DNA of 64,000 nt from Anaerolineaceae bacterium (GCA_020634165.1 JACKCF010000001.1:2232001-2296000), one strand, 5' to 3'. Shown: positions 49,850 through 58,271, counted from the stretch's first letter. Made by a program: numbers and translations. Notes: generated from the letters alone by a model not told the origin.

Positions 49850-50944
49850 ATGGCTAGGGGACATTCTGTGGCACTACCAGCGCAAATCCTATTTGCATCT
49901 GAACAAATTTATCAAGCAGAGCGCATCGTTAGCTTTCTCCAGAAACGGGGATTTGTGGTGGTTGTGGTCGATGAATTCGACCCAGAATACGATTGGAATG
50001 CTATTGACGCCATCATTTGCGTCCCCGGAATTGTGACACAGCAACTCTTTGAAGATTTGCGAACGTCAGATGATCGTCCTCTGCTGGTATGGGTGACTGA
50101 CGACCTTGACGAGTACTTAGAAAACAACCATAGCATTGCCGATCTCATTCTCCCAAACCATCCTATCTATGTTGAGCAGCAACTCGAAATTATGCTTTCG
50201 TCACAAGTGAATATGAACCAGATCAGGGAGCAGTTGGACCAGCAACTGAAACGGCGCGAAGAGATCGAGTTGCTAAAAAATGCGATTGTGCGCAATGTCT
50301 CACATGAAATGCGCACCCCCCTGCTACAGGTGAAAGCGGCGGTATCGCTCATCACAGAAGAGATTGGTACGGTACGACTGGCCGAGATGGCAACGAATGC
50401 CATGACGCGCCTCGAAAGCAATATTCAAAATGTGACGATGCTCGGCACCAGCCTCGATATTGAATTGAAGCCGATGTTCCTGCCTTCAGCAGTTGAATCA
50501 ACCATCAAGAGCCTGGAACGCGCAAAAGGCTCAAAAGACGAAACGAACCGGATTCAATTACTCATTGAAAAAAATCTTCCGCCAGTACTAGCGGATAAGG
50601 TCGGCATTTCGACGGCGATCCGGCTGCTGATTGAAAACGCGCTGAAGTTCAGCGACGATAACGTTGATGTGATTGCACGGAAGAAAGGTGATCATGTCTA
50701 TGTTGCGGTACAGGACTATGGCATCGGGATTGCCGAAGAAAAACTGAAAGACATTTTCGACCTGTTTTTCCAGGTTGATGGCTCGACCACGCGGCACTAT
50801 GGCGGTATGGGGATCGGCCTGGCCCTGGTGAAGCTCATCCTAGAACATCACAATTGTGAAATCTTCGTCGAAAGCGAGCCTGGTAGAGGTAGTATTTTCT
50901 ACTTTTTCCTTGAAGTTGCCGACCAAAATAGGTTATTCTCCTAA
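49850..50944 (+). CDS. Sensor histidine kinase with N-terminal receiver-like domain
   Basis: The 364-residue protein has no membrane span. Residues 11-118 look like a response-regulator receiver fold (QILFASEQIYQAERIVSFLQ start, LLVWVTDD later), but the phosphoacceptor position reads DAIICVPG and the first acidic pair is ASEQ, so it is probably non-phosphorylatable. A coiled region follows. The HisKA box SHEMRTPLLQ has His152, the N box is LIENALKFS (Asn263), G1 DYGIGI at 289-294 and G2 GGMGIGL at 318-324. It is likely a cytoplasmic, ligand- or partner-responsive kinase. No cognate regulator gene is adjacent. Confidence 0.9.
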   Translation: MARGHSVALPAQILFASEQIYQAERIVSFLQKRGFVVVVVDEFDPEYDWNAIDAIICVPGIVTQQLFEDLRTSDDRPLLVWVTDDLDEYLENNHSIADLILPNHPIYVEQQLEIMLSSQVNMNQIREQLDQQLKRREEIELLKNAIVRNVSHEMRTPLLQVKAAVSLITEEIGTVRLAEMATNAMTRLESNIQNVTMLGTSLDIELKPMFLPSAVESTIKSLERAKGSKDETNRIQLLIEKNLPPVLADKVGISTAIRLLIENALKFSDDNVDVIARKKGDHVYVAVQDYGIGIAEEKLKDIFDLFFQVDGSTTRHYGGMGIGLALVKLILEHHNCEIFVESEPGRGSIFYFFLEVADQNRLFS

Positions 50945-51023
50945 TCCAGAAGCACATTTTTCTACGTCAAAAGACATAACATGGAGTGCACATAAACGCG
51001 CAATGAGCAGACGCGCCCATTCG

Positions 51024-51051
51024 TTGACTTGCGCTCAAAATCAAGTAGAAT
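51024..51051 (+). promoter_or_regulatory. Promoter of the polyprenyl synthase gene
   Basis: TTGACT (51024-51029) and TAGAAT (51046-51051) with a 16-base spacer. Predicted start falls near 51058, within the adjacent palindrome. Confidence 0.65.
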
Positions 51052-51052
51052 A

Positions 51053-51074
51053 ACGTTTAGATAGTTCTAAACGT
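51053..51074. promoter_or_regulatory. Operator-like palindrome at the start site
   Basis: acgtttaga (51053-51061) and tctaaacgt (51066-51074) are perfect 9-base inverted arms around tagt. The site covers the predicted start of transcription, two bases after the -10, as expected for a repressor operator; alternatively it forms a 5' mRNA hairpin. Confidence 0.5.
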
Positions 51075-51109
51075 AACAAATTAACACTGAATGAGAACAG
51101 TGACCACGC

Positions 51110-52069
51110 ATGACTTCACAAATGGCCCAGCAGCGTTTTTCTACAGAACAGGCGGCATCAGATATTGAGGCAGCTATAGAGGCCGTTGAGCGCGCTATGC
51201 TCGGCGTTGTCAACAGCCGTGTAACGGTATTACGAGAAGCGAGCCAACATATCCTTGAGGCAGGTGGTAAGCGCATCCGGCCACGACTGCTTATGCTGAG
51301 TTATCTGGCGCTGGGCGGGACAGATTACGATTATGCGGCACCAGCAGCGGCGGCTGTTGAACTTATGCATACGGCCAGCGTTGTTCATGACGATATTAAC
51401 GATCATGGCGTTTTACGGCGTGGCCGCCCGTCGATCAATGCGAAGTGGGGCCGCACATTTGCACTGCTAACTGGTGATTTTCTGTTTACCTCCGTCTATC
51501 AGTTGATGGCGCCTTATGGAGCGCTCAACCAGATTTTAGCCGATGCCGCCACTGCCCTGGTAGAGGGCGAGACATTGCAGGCTGAAGCCGTTAAAAACAA
51601 CGATTTTACGCGATCTAAGTATGCTGAAATCATCGCGCTAAAGACGGCTGCGTTGTTCCAGGCAGCGGGCGATTTAGGTGCCAGATTAGCCAATGCAACC
51701 AAGCAGCAAATCGAGGCGATGCAGTCTGCCGCGTACAATATCGGTCTGGCCTTCCAGATTGTGGATGACATTCTCGATATTGTGGGTGATGAGGCAACAC
51801 TCGGCAAGACTGCCGGAATTGACATTGAGCAAGGCCGCGGATTTGTGAGTGCCCAGACGAATGGGCATCAGACTACCCATGAACATAAAGGCGACGTTTT
51901 TGAAAGCGTCAAAGCCAAACTGATGAAGGGTGATTATCTGGAAGAGGCACGTGCCCAGGCCAGAGCGCTCATCGAGATGGCGATTGAGCAAATTAAGACT
52001 TTGCCAGAATCGGGCGCGAGGCTGGCGCTCATCGAACTCGCCAATCAGGTGGTTGACCGCGACTTCTAA
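51110..52069 (+). CDS. Long-chain polyprenyl (heptaprenyl/octaprenyl) diphosphate synthase
   Basis: This trans-isoprenyl diphosphate synthase of 319 residues condenses isopentenyl diphosphate units onto an allylic primer. Both Asp-rich metal sites are present: DDIND at residues 94-98 in VVHDDINDHG, and DDILD in QIVDDILDIVGDE. The KRIRPRL block and a GRPSINAKWG segment complete the substrate site. Product length is set by residues before the first Asp motif and cannot be read securely, but the type is that of quinone side-chain synthases. It is driven by a promoter with a palindromic site. Confidence 0.94.
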   Translation: MTSQMAQQRFSTEQAASDIEAAIEAVERAMLGVVNSRVTVLREASQHILEAGGKRIRPRLLMLSYLALGGTDYDYAAPAAAAVELMHTASVVHDDINDHGVLRRGRPSINAKWGRTFALLTGDFLFTSVYQLMAPYGALNQILADAATALVEGETLQAEAVKNNDFTRSKYAEIIALKTAALFQAAGDLGARLANATKQQIEAMQSAAYNIGLAFQIVDDILDIVGDEATLGKTAGIDIEQGRGFVSAQTNGHQTTHEHKGDVFESVKAKLMKGDYLEEARAQARALIEMAIEQIKTLPESGARLALIELANQVVDRDF

Positions 52070-52090
52070 CAATCAAAACACGAAATGGTG

Positions 52091-52115
52091 AACGCAGGCT
52101 CCGGCCTGCGTTTTT
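52091..52115 (+). terminator. Intrinsic terminator after the polyprenyl synthase gene
   Basis: Perfect 9-bp stem aacgcaggc / gcctgcgtt with a tccg tetraloop and a T5 tail at 52111-52115. Confidence 0.87.
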
Positions 52116-52192
52116 GTTTCGAATGTGTCCACGTTGGGCTAAAATGAACAACAGAGCCATGTATACAGCTCACACATTTAGAAAGGCACATT

Positions 52193-53902
52193 ATGGTCAT
52201 TAAGTTAGCGACCACAGAAGAAATCCGCACAATCGAAGCTGCTGCCGACAAAGCAGGCATCAGCTATCAGGAGATGATGGAACGCGCGGGACAAGCAGCA
52301 GCAAACAGAGCATTGGCCCTGCTCAGTGGCATTGAAAGCCCGTTCATTACAATACTCGTTGGCCCAGGGAACAACGGCGGCGATGGACTCGTGACGGGTT
52401 TGCTTATTCAGCAGGCCAATGAGAATGCCGAAGTGCGCTTTTACCTGCTTAAGGAACGCGCAAAAGACGATCCCTTTATTGCCGTTGCCAAAGAAGCAAA
52501 TATATTCATCGCCCTGAGCGAAGCCGATAAGGACAAGCGGCTCTTGCGCAATATGGTGGCGCAATCGGACATGGTAATTGATGCGCTTTTTGGCATTGGC
52601 ATCAAGCTGCCTTTGCGCGATGAGGCCGCCCAAGTGCTGCGTGCTGTTCAGCGCGGTATTAACGAGAGCACAGGTCAAGCCAGCGATCAGTGGAGCATCA
52701 ATCCATTAGAACAGCCTGCCGCATCGCCTAAAAAACCACTTATTCTGGCGATTGATGGGCCAAGTGGGCTTGATTTTGAGACGGGCGAACTCGACAGTGC
52801 GACTCTTTTTGCAGATGAGACAATCACTTTTATTGGCGCCAAACCAGGGCTAATCAAGTTCCCAGCGGCAGATGCTGTCGGTAAGCTCACAGTCGCCAAC
52901 CTGGGGATTACGGATAAAGTCAAGCCGCTTAAAGCTGTCCAGAACACGCTGATGGATATGCTATCGGCAAAGGAGCGCATGCCGGCACGACCGCTCAATT
53001 CCAGCAAGCGTTCGTTTGGGCGGGCGATGGTGGTTGCCGGATCAATCAATTTCGTGGGGGCTGTGCATTTCTCTGCATTGGCAGCGTATCGAACAGGAGC
53101 GGGACTTGTCTCGATTGCGACAGCAAGACCAGTAACGGGGTTCCTGGCTTCAACGACACCAGAGGCAACATGGCTGTTACTCCCTCATGATATGGGGGTC
53201 ATCTCTAAAGAAGCTGCGCCGATTGTGCTTGAAGAAATGGGCGACCGTTTTTCTGGCATGCTGGTTGGTCCGGGCCTCGGCCAGGAGGAAACGACGCAGG
53301 AGTTCGTGTATGAATTACTCGGTCAGAAATCCGGCGCAGCCGAGACGAAGAAACGCAGGCTCGGCTTTGCAGTTGCAGCAGACGACGATGACGAGAGCGA
53401 AGAAAATTCGACTCAACTGCCGCCGTTGATTATTGATGCGGACGGACTGAATGTACTAAGCAAAGACGAGAATTGGTGGAAACGCCTACCAGAAAATACG
53501 ATTCTGACCCCGCATGTCGCCGAGATGTCGCGTCTTAGCGGTCTGGAAATCGAAGAAATCGAGCAAAATCGGCTAAAGATCGTTGCGGAAAAGGCAAAGG
53601 CATGGAAAGCTATCGTGCTGCTCAAAGGGGCGCATACTCTCATCGCTAATGTGGATGGCACCGTGACCGCCCTGCCCTTTAAGAACGACGCACTGGCGAC
53701 AGCCGGCACCGGCGATGTGCTGTCCGGCATTATCGTGGGGCTACTGGCGCAGGGCGTTAAGCCCTATGACGCGGCCTGCCTCGGTGGTTATATTCACGGG
53801 CTAGCCGGGGAATTCGCAGCGAAAGATATTCATCCCCGGAGTGTGATTGCGAGCGATGTGATCGCGCATATCAGTGATGCGCTGACGGCCATCACACGAT
53901 AA
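52193..53902 (+). CDS. nnr: Bifunctional NAD(P)H-hydrate epimerase / ADP-dependent dehydratase
   Basis: It repairs hydrated NAD(P)H. The N-terminal domain (1-215) is the NAD(P)HX epimerase: EEIRTIEAAADKAGISYQEM, VGPGNNGGDGLVTGL, GPSGLDFETGE. The C-terminal domain (about 250-569) is the ribokinase-like dehydratase: RSFGRAMVVAGSINFVGAVH, LVGPGLGQEE, LIIDADGLNVL, and the catalytic LATAGTGDVLSGIIVGLLAQG. Two inserts are notable: a spacer with an unmatched segment near residues 155-180, and an acidic stretch (AADDDDESEEN) around residues 395-405 inside the dehydratase domain. Length, 569, is longer than usual. Confidence 0.95.
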   Translation: MVIKLATTEEIRTIEAAADKAGISYQEMMERAGQAAANRALALLSGIESPFITILVGPGNNGGDGLVTGLLIQQANENAEVRFYLLKERAKDDPFIAVAKEANIFIALSEADKDKRLLRNMVAQSDMVIDALFGIGIKLPLRDEAAQVLRAVQRGINESTGQASDQWSINPLEQPAASPKKPLILAIDGPSGLDFETGELDSATLFADETITFIGAKPGLIKFPAADAVGKLTVANLGITDKVKPLKAVQNTLMDMLSAKERMPARPLNSSKRSFGRAMVVAGSINFVGAVHFSALAAYRTGAGLVSIATARPVTGFLASTTPEATWLLLPHDMGVISKEAAPIVLEEMGDRFSGMLVGPGLGQEETTQEFVYELLGQKSGAAETKKRRLGFAVAADDDDESEENSTQLPPLIIDADGLNVLSKDENWWKRLPENTILTPHVAEMSRLSGLEIEEIEQNRLKIVAEKAKAWKAIVLLKGAHTLIANVDGTVTALPFKNDALATAGTGDVLSGIIVGLLAQGVKPYDAACLGGYIHGLAGEFAAKDIHPRSVIASDVIAHISDALTAITR

Positions 53903-53907
53903 ACGAA

Positions 53908-54123
53908 CTAATCTTGCTGGAGGCGGCGTGCTGCCGCCTTCCCTTCTTCCAGACTGTCGTTGATGGTATCGCGTGGTTCAATCTGGCTGATAATCTGCTG
54001 GCGTACTTCTGCGCCGGAGCGACGCGAATTCCAGACACGGGCAAAACTGCCGGATAATGCCCCAAAGACGACTCCCCAGAAGACATATCCATCGTACCAG
54101 CGTTTGTTTGACGATTCGTTCAT
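53908..54123 (-). CDS. Small YtxH-like membrane protein
   Basis: The 71-residue protein has one N-terminal hydrophobic span (YVFWGVVFGALSGSFARVW) and a charged, alpha-helical tail (RRSGAEVRQQIISQIEPRD, EEGKAAARRLQQD). This resembles the YtxH-like group of small anchored proteins of unknown role. It is followed upstream, with two bases between, by another membrane gene on the same strand, so the two are likely cotranscribed. Confidence 0.65.
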   Translation of the reverse strand: MNESSNKRWYDGYVFWGVVFGALSGSFARVWNSRRSGAEVRQQIISQIEPRDTINDSLEEGKAAARRLQQD

Positions 54124-54125
54124 AC

Positions 54126-54617
54126 TTAACTATCGCCCTTCTTGCTGCCTGGTTTTGCCAGACGGCGCAGTTTGAGCAGTTCCCGCAAGAATGCGAGCGC
54201 TCCCACGAAAAAGGCCTGAATCCGAACAAAGGGCTGCACGGTGTGTTTGCCAACAAAAGCAGTCGTGGCACGGACTTCGGCAAGAGTTGAGCGGGCATCA
54301 TCGGTCATGGGCTTGACTTCACTACTGAGCAGATTTACAAAACGAGCAATCTGCAATACGAGAATCGCAAGGCCAGTTACGATCAGGATGCCATTGAGTG
54401 TCAGCACAATCAGGCCGAGATCACGGAAGTATTGCATCCTGATGGCCCACCACTCCGGATCGCCAAAGAACACAATGCCCAATGCGATCAGGAACAAAAG
54501 GATAACCAGCCCAATCGGGACGCCAGCCGCTAACATGACAATGCGGTTGAGCGTCCAGCGGCTAGCCGATTCTTCTTCGGTTTGAGCGGTATCAACTCCG
54601 TTGAGTGTCTCTTCCAT
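54126..54617 (-). CDS. Two-span membrane protein, DUF948-like
   Basis: The 163-residue protein has spans at about 25-50 and 68-90, followed by a long amphipathic helix with the phrase DDARSTLAEVRATTAFVGKHTVQPFVRIQAFFVG, reminiscent of DUF948-type proteins. It lies between two small membrane genes on the same strand. All three could form a small envelope operon of unknown role. Confidence 0.68.
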   Translation of the reverse strand: MEETLNGVDTAQTEEESASRWTLNRIVMLAAGVPIGLVILLFLIALGIVFFGDPEWWAIRMQYFRDLGLIVLTLNGILIVTGLAILVLQIARFVNLLSSEVKPMTDDARSTLAEVRATTAFVGKHTVQPFVRIQAFFVGALAFLRELLKLRRLAKPGSKKGDS

Positions 54618-54641
54618 TCTTACCCCGTTTGGTCAGTGTGT

Positions 54642-54914
54642 TCAGCGCCGCATCGAGGGACGTTCGCTTGAAAAGATGCGAGCTGCAATCAATGCAAGTA
54701 AAGCGCCCAGTGAAGCGGCAACAAAATTAATCTGTCCGATTCTAAGGACAGCAATACCCAGTAGATCGCCGAGCGACTGCCCCAGCGCGAAACCGATCCA
54801 ACCACTGAGTAGATACAACGCCAGATAACGCGCACCACCGCCAACTATCAGGTGGAACGCTGCGCCAAAAAGTGTGGCAATCATAAAAGCAAAGACAAAT
54901 CCAGGTCCGGGCAT
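54642..54914 (-). CDS. Small hydrophobic membrane protein
   Basis: The frame is open further left of the chosen start, but the ATG at 54914 gives a 90-residue, highly hydrophobic protein with three probable spans (GFVFAFMIATLFGAAFHLIV, LALYLLSGWIGFALG, INFVAASLGALLALIAARI). The frame upstream of it has a different composition and runs into the divergent SRPBCC gene, so it is not used. No family is known to me. It is the first gene of the minus-strand trio. Confidence 0.65.
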   Translation of the reverse strand: MPGPGFVFAFMIATLFGAAFHLIVGGGARYLALYLLSGWIGFALGQSLGDLLGIAVLRIGQINFVAASLGALLALIAARIFSSERPSMRR

Positions 54915-55025
54915 GTTGTGTTGCGATTCATCCGTTACGCAGTGTACAATGCATATGTCACTATAACATAAGCTGACATGTTGGTCACGATTCACTAACC
55001 AAGCATTCGAAAATTCTATTGCATT

Positions 55026-56276
55026 ATGAACAATACGATTGACCACGCAATACTCGTCCCGGCCTATGCCAAAACGGTCTGGCAACATCTTAGCAACATG
55101 GAAGAAAACCCTTCGTGGCAAGCAGGCTGCGAGCGCATTGCGTACCTGAATAGTGTACGTGATCAGAAGGGGATTCGTTACAGAGCATTTGGCAAAGGGC
55201 GCAATGAGAGCGTCATTGAGGTCACTGCCTGGTACCCTGGCCTGGGGTATGAGTATGTGATTGTGGATGGATTTGACCACCCTAATCGTGGGCGGATCCG
55301 GTTACAGGAAGTGGCCGAGGGAACCGTTGTCCAGTGGACATTCAATTATGAGACCTCGGGACTCGTTGGCGGTTTGAGCAATTCGCTCAGCATCAAACGA
55401 CGGGTGAATAACGAGGTCATTCACAGCCTGCAATCGCTGTATCAGTATATCGGGCAGGTTGCAGAAAAACCCGATACAAATCTGATTAAATCGATGATGC
55501 GTGATGCGCCAGACGCGACGGACAGAGCAAATTACCAGCCGCGTTATCCGTCTGCATTGGATGAGCCACTTGAACGGCCCACGCTGGAGGCTCCGAGGTC
55601 GGAGGCGTATGCGCGCGCAAACATGTCAAGAATTGATGATGTCGAGATCGATTTGCCAGATGAGGCTGAAGAAGCAGCGGACGTCATGTTTATGCGGCCA
55701 GGTGAACACGGTGGAATCAATATTGTAGAGCCGCCGCTTTCTGATGCGGATACCCAGCCTAATCCGGTTATTCAGGATGAAGATTTGGTGCCCCAAGCAT
55801 CAGCTAATGCTGAGGCTATGGACGAAGCCCCTGCCCTATCTGCTGCGGAACCGGAAGCAAGCGACAGGTATGTAATCCCAAGGCCACCGTTTGAGCCTTC
55901 CATTGTTACAGACGATAAGCGATCTACTGATGAGCATGAAGTTGCTGATAGCGTTGAAACGCGACTCAGCGAAGCGGATGCTACCGCTCCTACTCGGCTG
56001 GATAAGCTGGAAGCCGCATCAAAGTCTTATCAAGGTATGGCTTCGTCACCACCTCCTGGAGATGATGATACATCGCGTGTGAGCGTGTTTGAGTTGTTTG
56101 GTCTGCAAAAGCCAAGCGAAACCCAGGAAATGAAAGCCATCCAAGATGCTCAGATAGAAGCACTGGATGCTTTGGAAGAAGCTCATGAGGAAGTTTTGTA
56201 CGAGTTAGTTGACCGAGGCACAGGTCTGAGGATCAAGCTGCGGCGTGACCTGGTTAATGTGAAGTTCCCGCACTAA
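55026..56276 (+). CDS. SRPBCC (START-like) protein with long acidic disordered region
   Basis: The 416-residue protein has an SRPBCC-type domain at residues 1-150: VPAYAKTVWQHLSNMEENPSW, RYRAFGKGRNESVIEVTAWYPG, GTVVQWTFNYETSGLVGG, and the long C-terminal helix. This fold binds hydrophobic ligands. Residues 160-345 are disordered and acidic, and a short ordered C-terminal end (340-416) contains VFELFGLQKPSETQEM and VDRGTGLRIKLRRDLV. The middle is poorly constrained. It is divergent from the small membrane trio and ends at a strong terminator shared with the tRNA. Confidence 0.78.
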   Translation: MNNTIDHAILVPAYAKTVWQHLSNMEENPSWQAGCERIAYLNSVRDQKGIRYRAFGKGRNESVIEVTAWYPGLGYEYVIVDGFDHPNRGRIRLQEVAEGTVVQWTFNYETSGLVGGLSNSLSIKRRVNNEVIHSLQSLYQYIGQVAEKPDTNLIKSMMRDAPDATDRANYQPRYPSALDEPLERPTLEAPRSEAYARANMSRIDDVEIDLPDEAEEAADVMFMRPGEHGGINIVEPPLSDADTQPNPVIQDEDLVPQASANAEAMDEAPALSAAEPEASDRYVIPRPPFEPSIVTDDKRSTDEHEVADSVETRLSEADATAPTRLDKLEAASKSYQGMASSPPPGDDDTSRVSVFELFGLQKPSETQEMKAIQDAQIEALDALEEAHEEVLYELVDRGTGLRIKLRRDLVNVKFPH

Positions 56277-56299
56277 AGTGGTGCGCTGTAGGAAAACGC

Positions 56300-56325
56300 A
56301 AAACGGCACTTAATGTGCCGTTTTT
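56300..56325. terminator. Bidirectional terminator between the SRPBCC gene and tRNA-His
   Basis: Perfect 10-bp stem aaaacggcac / gtgccgtttt with a five-base loop. T-runs lie on the right and complementary A-runs on the left, so it can end both convergent transcripts. Confidence 0.85.
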
Positions 56326-56327
56326 GG

Positions 56328-56400
56328 GGTGGATGATGGGATTTGAACCCACAACGTCCTGAACCACAATCAGGTGCTCTGCCATTGAGCTACACCCACC
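56328..56400 (-). tRNA. tRNA-His (anticodon GTG)
   Basis: Read on the minus strand: acceptor GTGGGTG pairs with CATCCAC (one G-U); D arm GCTC/GAGC; anticodon stem CCTGA/TCAGG around loop TTGTGGT, giving anticodon GTG for His; T arm GTGGG/CCCAT around TTCAAAT. A G at 56400 can be the extra G-1 typical of tRNA-His, opposite the C at 56328. No CCA is encoded; CCCC follows instead, so CCA must be added. Confidence 0.95.
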
Positions 56401-56413
56401 ATAACTGCCCGAC

Positions 56414-56422
56414 AGTATAGCA
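56414..56422 (-). promoter_or_regulatory. Extended -10 promoter of tRNA-His
   Basis: On the minus strand TGCTATACT (TGnTATACT, -10 at 56414-56419) stands 14 bases before the tRNA 5' end. The -35 position overlaps a perfect 10-bp inverted repeat (atctgaaatc 56431-56440, gatttcagat 56448-56457, seven-base loop). Confidence 0.55.
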
Positions 56423-56474
56423 TGCTCCAAATCTGAAATCCAGATGTGATTTCAGATATTCATCGCAGAATTCA

Positions 56475-57137
56475 TCAGGTTTTTCGCAAAACAATCACAT
56501 ATGCCTGACTATGAGGACAGTCAACGATATGTGTATCTACTTTATCGAAGGGGCTGTCCTGAAAAGCTGACAGGACTTCTTTAGCCGCCTCTTCTGACGC
56601 GCCCTGCCCGGTAACACGATACAGCCAGGTAAAAAACGCTTTGAAGGGTCCGCCACCAACAAAGACACCACTGAGCACGAGCAAGGCGTAGCCCTCGTGC
56701 GTAAGTACGCGATGAAATTCGTTTAGCGTACTTTCCTCAAAGACGAATGACGTGGGAAATGTACAGACAATCGAAGAAAATATACCTGTGGCAAATGGTA
56801 GTTGCTGGCCTCGACCACGACAAAGCTGTAATGCCAGCCCACGTCTTCGTAATTTTCTGTAGGTGATGTGGCCCATATACGGCGAGTAATCCAGGCCAAT
56901 CACCTGATAGCCCGCTTGTTTGAGGTCGATGTGTAGATTGCCTGTGCCGTGAGCGACTTCAAGGAGTGGGCCATCGTCAGGAGGTGGCAAAAATTGGATG
57001 ACAGACTGCTGCCAGCAACGCCATGCACCTAAAGAAACGACCCAACTCACCAGATCGTATGTAAACGCTAATTCGTTGTATAGCAGCCGAAAGCCAAAGC
57101 GGACCAGCCGCCACCAGACATCGGTGAGAAACCTCAT
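56475..57137 (-). CDS. Class I SAM-dependent methyltransferase
   Basis: The 220-residue protein has motif I LLEVAHGTGNLHIDL and the following acidic end of strand beta2 in VIGLDYSPYM. A post-I hydrophobic region and VCTFPTSFVFEESTLNEFHRVLTHEGYALLVLSG (motifs II-III) agree with the UbiE/Methyltransf_11 type. The substrate is unknown. It is the last gene of the minus-strand suf run, its start overlapping the GDPD stop by four bases. Confidence 0.86.
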   Translation of the reverse strand: MRFLTDVWWRLVRFGFRLLYNELAFTYDLVSWVVSLGAWRCWQQSVIQFLPPPDDGPLLEVAHGTGNLHIDLKQAGYQVIGLDYSPYMGHITYRKLRRRGLALQLCRGRGQQLPFATGIFSSIVCTFPTSFVFEESTLNEFHRVLTHEGYALLVLSGVFVGGGPFKAFFTWLYRVTGQGASEEAAKEVLSAFQDSPFDKVDTHIVDCPHSQAYVIVLRKT

Positions 57138-57892
57138 TCTTTGAGGGCAGCGATCATTTTGTCGGGATAGTCGGTCATGATGCCATTGACACCCAGGTCG
57201 CGAAGCCGACGACCTTCATCGAGGTCATTGACCGTCCAAACATTGACGACACGCCCCTTCGCTTTTTCTTCACGCATCAGGTCAGCGTCAACCATCGTGT
57301 AGACAGGATGATAGGCTTCTGTTTGGAAGTCACCTAGCAGGGACAATGTGTCGTATGGAACTGTCGGTGAATATAGAAACGCAAGCGGCACCTCCGGCAT
57401 AAGAGGACGACAGCGCTTGAGTACCAATGGGTTAAACGCGGATATGATGACTCGCTGCTGCATGTTGTGACGAGCAATACACTCAGTAACCGCTTCTTCA
57501 ACACCATCCGTCTCAGGTGAATCTGATTTGATTTCTACATTGATGAGCAGTTGGGCACCAAATGCCTCAAAAATCTCATCGAGCGTGGGAATCTGAATGC
57601 GTGCATACTGCTCGTCAAACCAGGAACCTGCATCCAGTGCCTTGAGTTCAGCCAGCGTCATCTGATTAACCGTGCCGGTCCCGTTGGTCGTGTCATCGAC
57701 GGTGAAGTTGTGAACGACCACAACATGGCCATCTTTGGAGCGATGTGCATCCAGCTCAATGGCCTGTGCGCCCTGCTCCAGGGCCAGTTCAAAGGCAGGC
57801 ATGGTATTCGTGGGCCGGTAGCCCATTGCGCCACTATGACCATAGACCAATAACTCACCATCAAGTGCGGCTTGCAGTATGAGGTTTTGCAT
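57134..57892 (-). CDS. Glycerophosphodiester phosphodiesterase
   Basis: GDPD hydrolyses glycerophosphodiesters to an alcohol and glycerol-3-phosphate. The ATG at 57892 (252 residues) starts the family fold: His19 in YGHSGAMGYRPTNT (HR is replaced by HS), Glu46 and Asp48 in IELDAHRSKDG, and His61 in VVVHNFTVDDTTNGTG. The later TKSxxPE-type block reads INVEIKSDSP, and VNVWTVNDLDEGRRLRDLGVNGIMTDYPD ends it. It overlaps the methyltransferase gene. A longer frame upstream of 57892 is ignored because it crosses into the Rieske gene. Confidence 0.92.
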   Translation of the reverse strand: MQNLILQAALDGELLVYGHSGAMGYRPTNTMPAFELALEQGAQAIELDAHRSKDGHVVVVHNFTVDDTTNGTGTVNQMTLAELKALDAGSWFDEQYARIQIPTLDEIFEAFGAQLLINVEIKSDSPETDGVEEAVTECIARHNMQQRVIISAFNPLVLKRCRPLMPEVPLAFLYSPTVPYDTLSLLGDFQTEAYHPVYTMVDADLMREEKAKGRVVNVWTVNDLDEGRRLRDLGVNGIMTDYPDKMIAALKE

Positions 57893-57899
57893 CGCATTC

Positions 57900-58256
57900 T
57901 TATCCTGTAGGTTTCTTAAGTGGATTAAGGGTGACCTGAAGCATGCCATCTTCAACACGTGTGCCGTAAAATGGCAAGTCAACTGTTCCGGCTGGCCCAC
58001 CAAGGAATTTACCTGAGGTAACATCAAAACGTGCACCATGCCGAGGACACTTGATGACGGTTTCATCAATTAGCGGAACAGGATTACCGTCTGAATCTTC
58101 TGTCAGAATGTTGCCATCATGGGTGCAAAGGTCTTCAATCGCGTAGAAGCGGCCAGAAATGCAAAAAATCGCTACCCAGTGATCATTGATACCAAAGACT
58201 TCCCGATGACCTTCAGGGATATCCGACACCGGGCATACGCTGACATAGTCACTCAC
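57900..58256 (-). CDS. Rieske [2Fe-2S] ferredoxin
   Basis: The 118-residue soluble protein has the cluster-binding CTHDGN and CPRHGARFDVTSGKF motifs, with all two Cys and two His. It resembles the small ferredoxin subunits of dioxygenases and NirD-like proteins. Its place in the suf operon, seven bases from the GDPD start and 15 bases from sufU, suggests electron transfer for cluster assembly or simply shared expression of a Fe-S client. No oxygenase partner is near. Confidence 0.93.
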   Translation of the reverse strand: MSDYVSVCPVSDIPEGHREVFGINDHWVAIFCISGRFYAIEDLCTHDGNILTEDSDGNPVPLIDETVIKCPRHGARFDVTSGKFLGGPAGTVDLPFYGTRVEDGMLQVTLNPLKKPTG

Positions 58257-58271
58257 GAATTAGCCACTTCC

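Noticed and set aside
54915..55280. Upstream extension of the small membrane protein at 54642-54914
   Set aside because: Would overlap the divergent SRPBCC gene and adds a hydrophilic segment unlike the rest; the ATG at 54914 is simpler.
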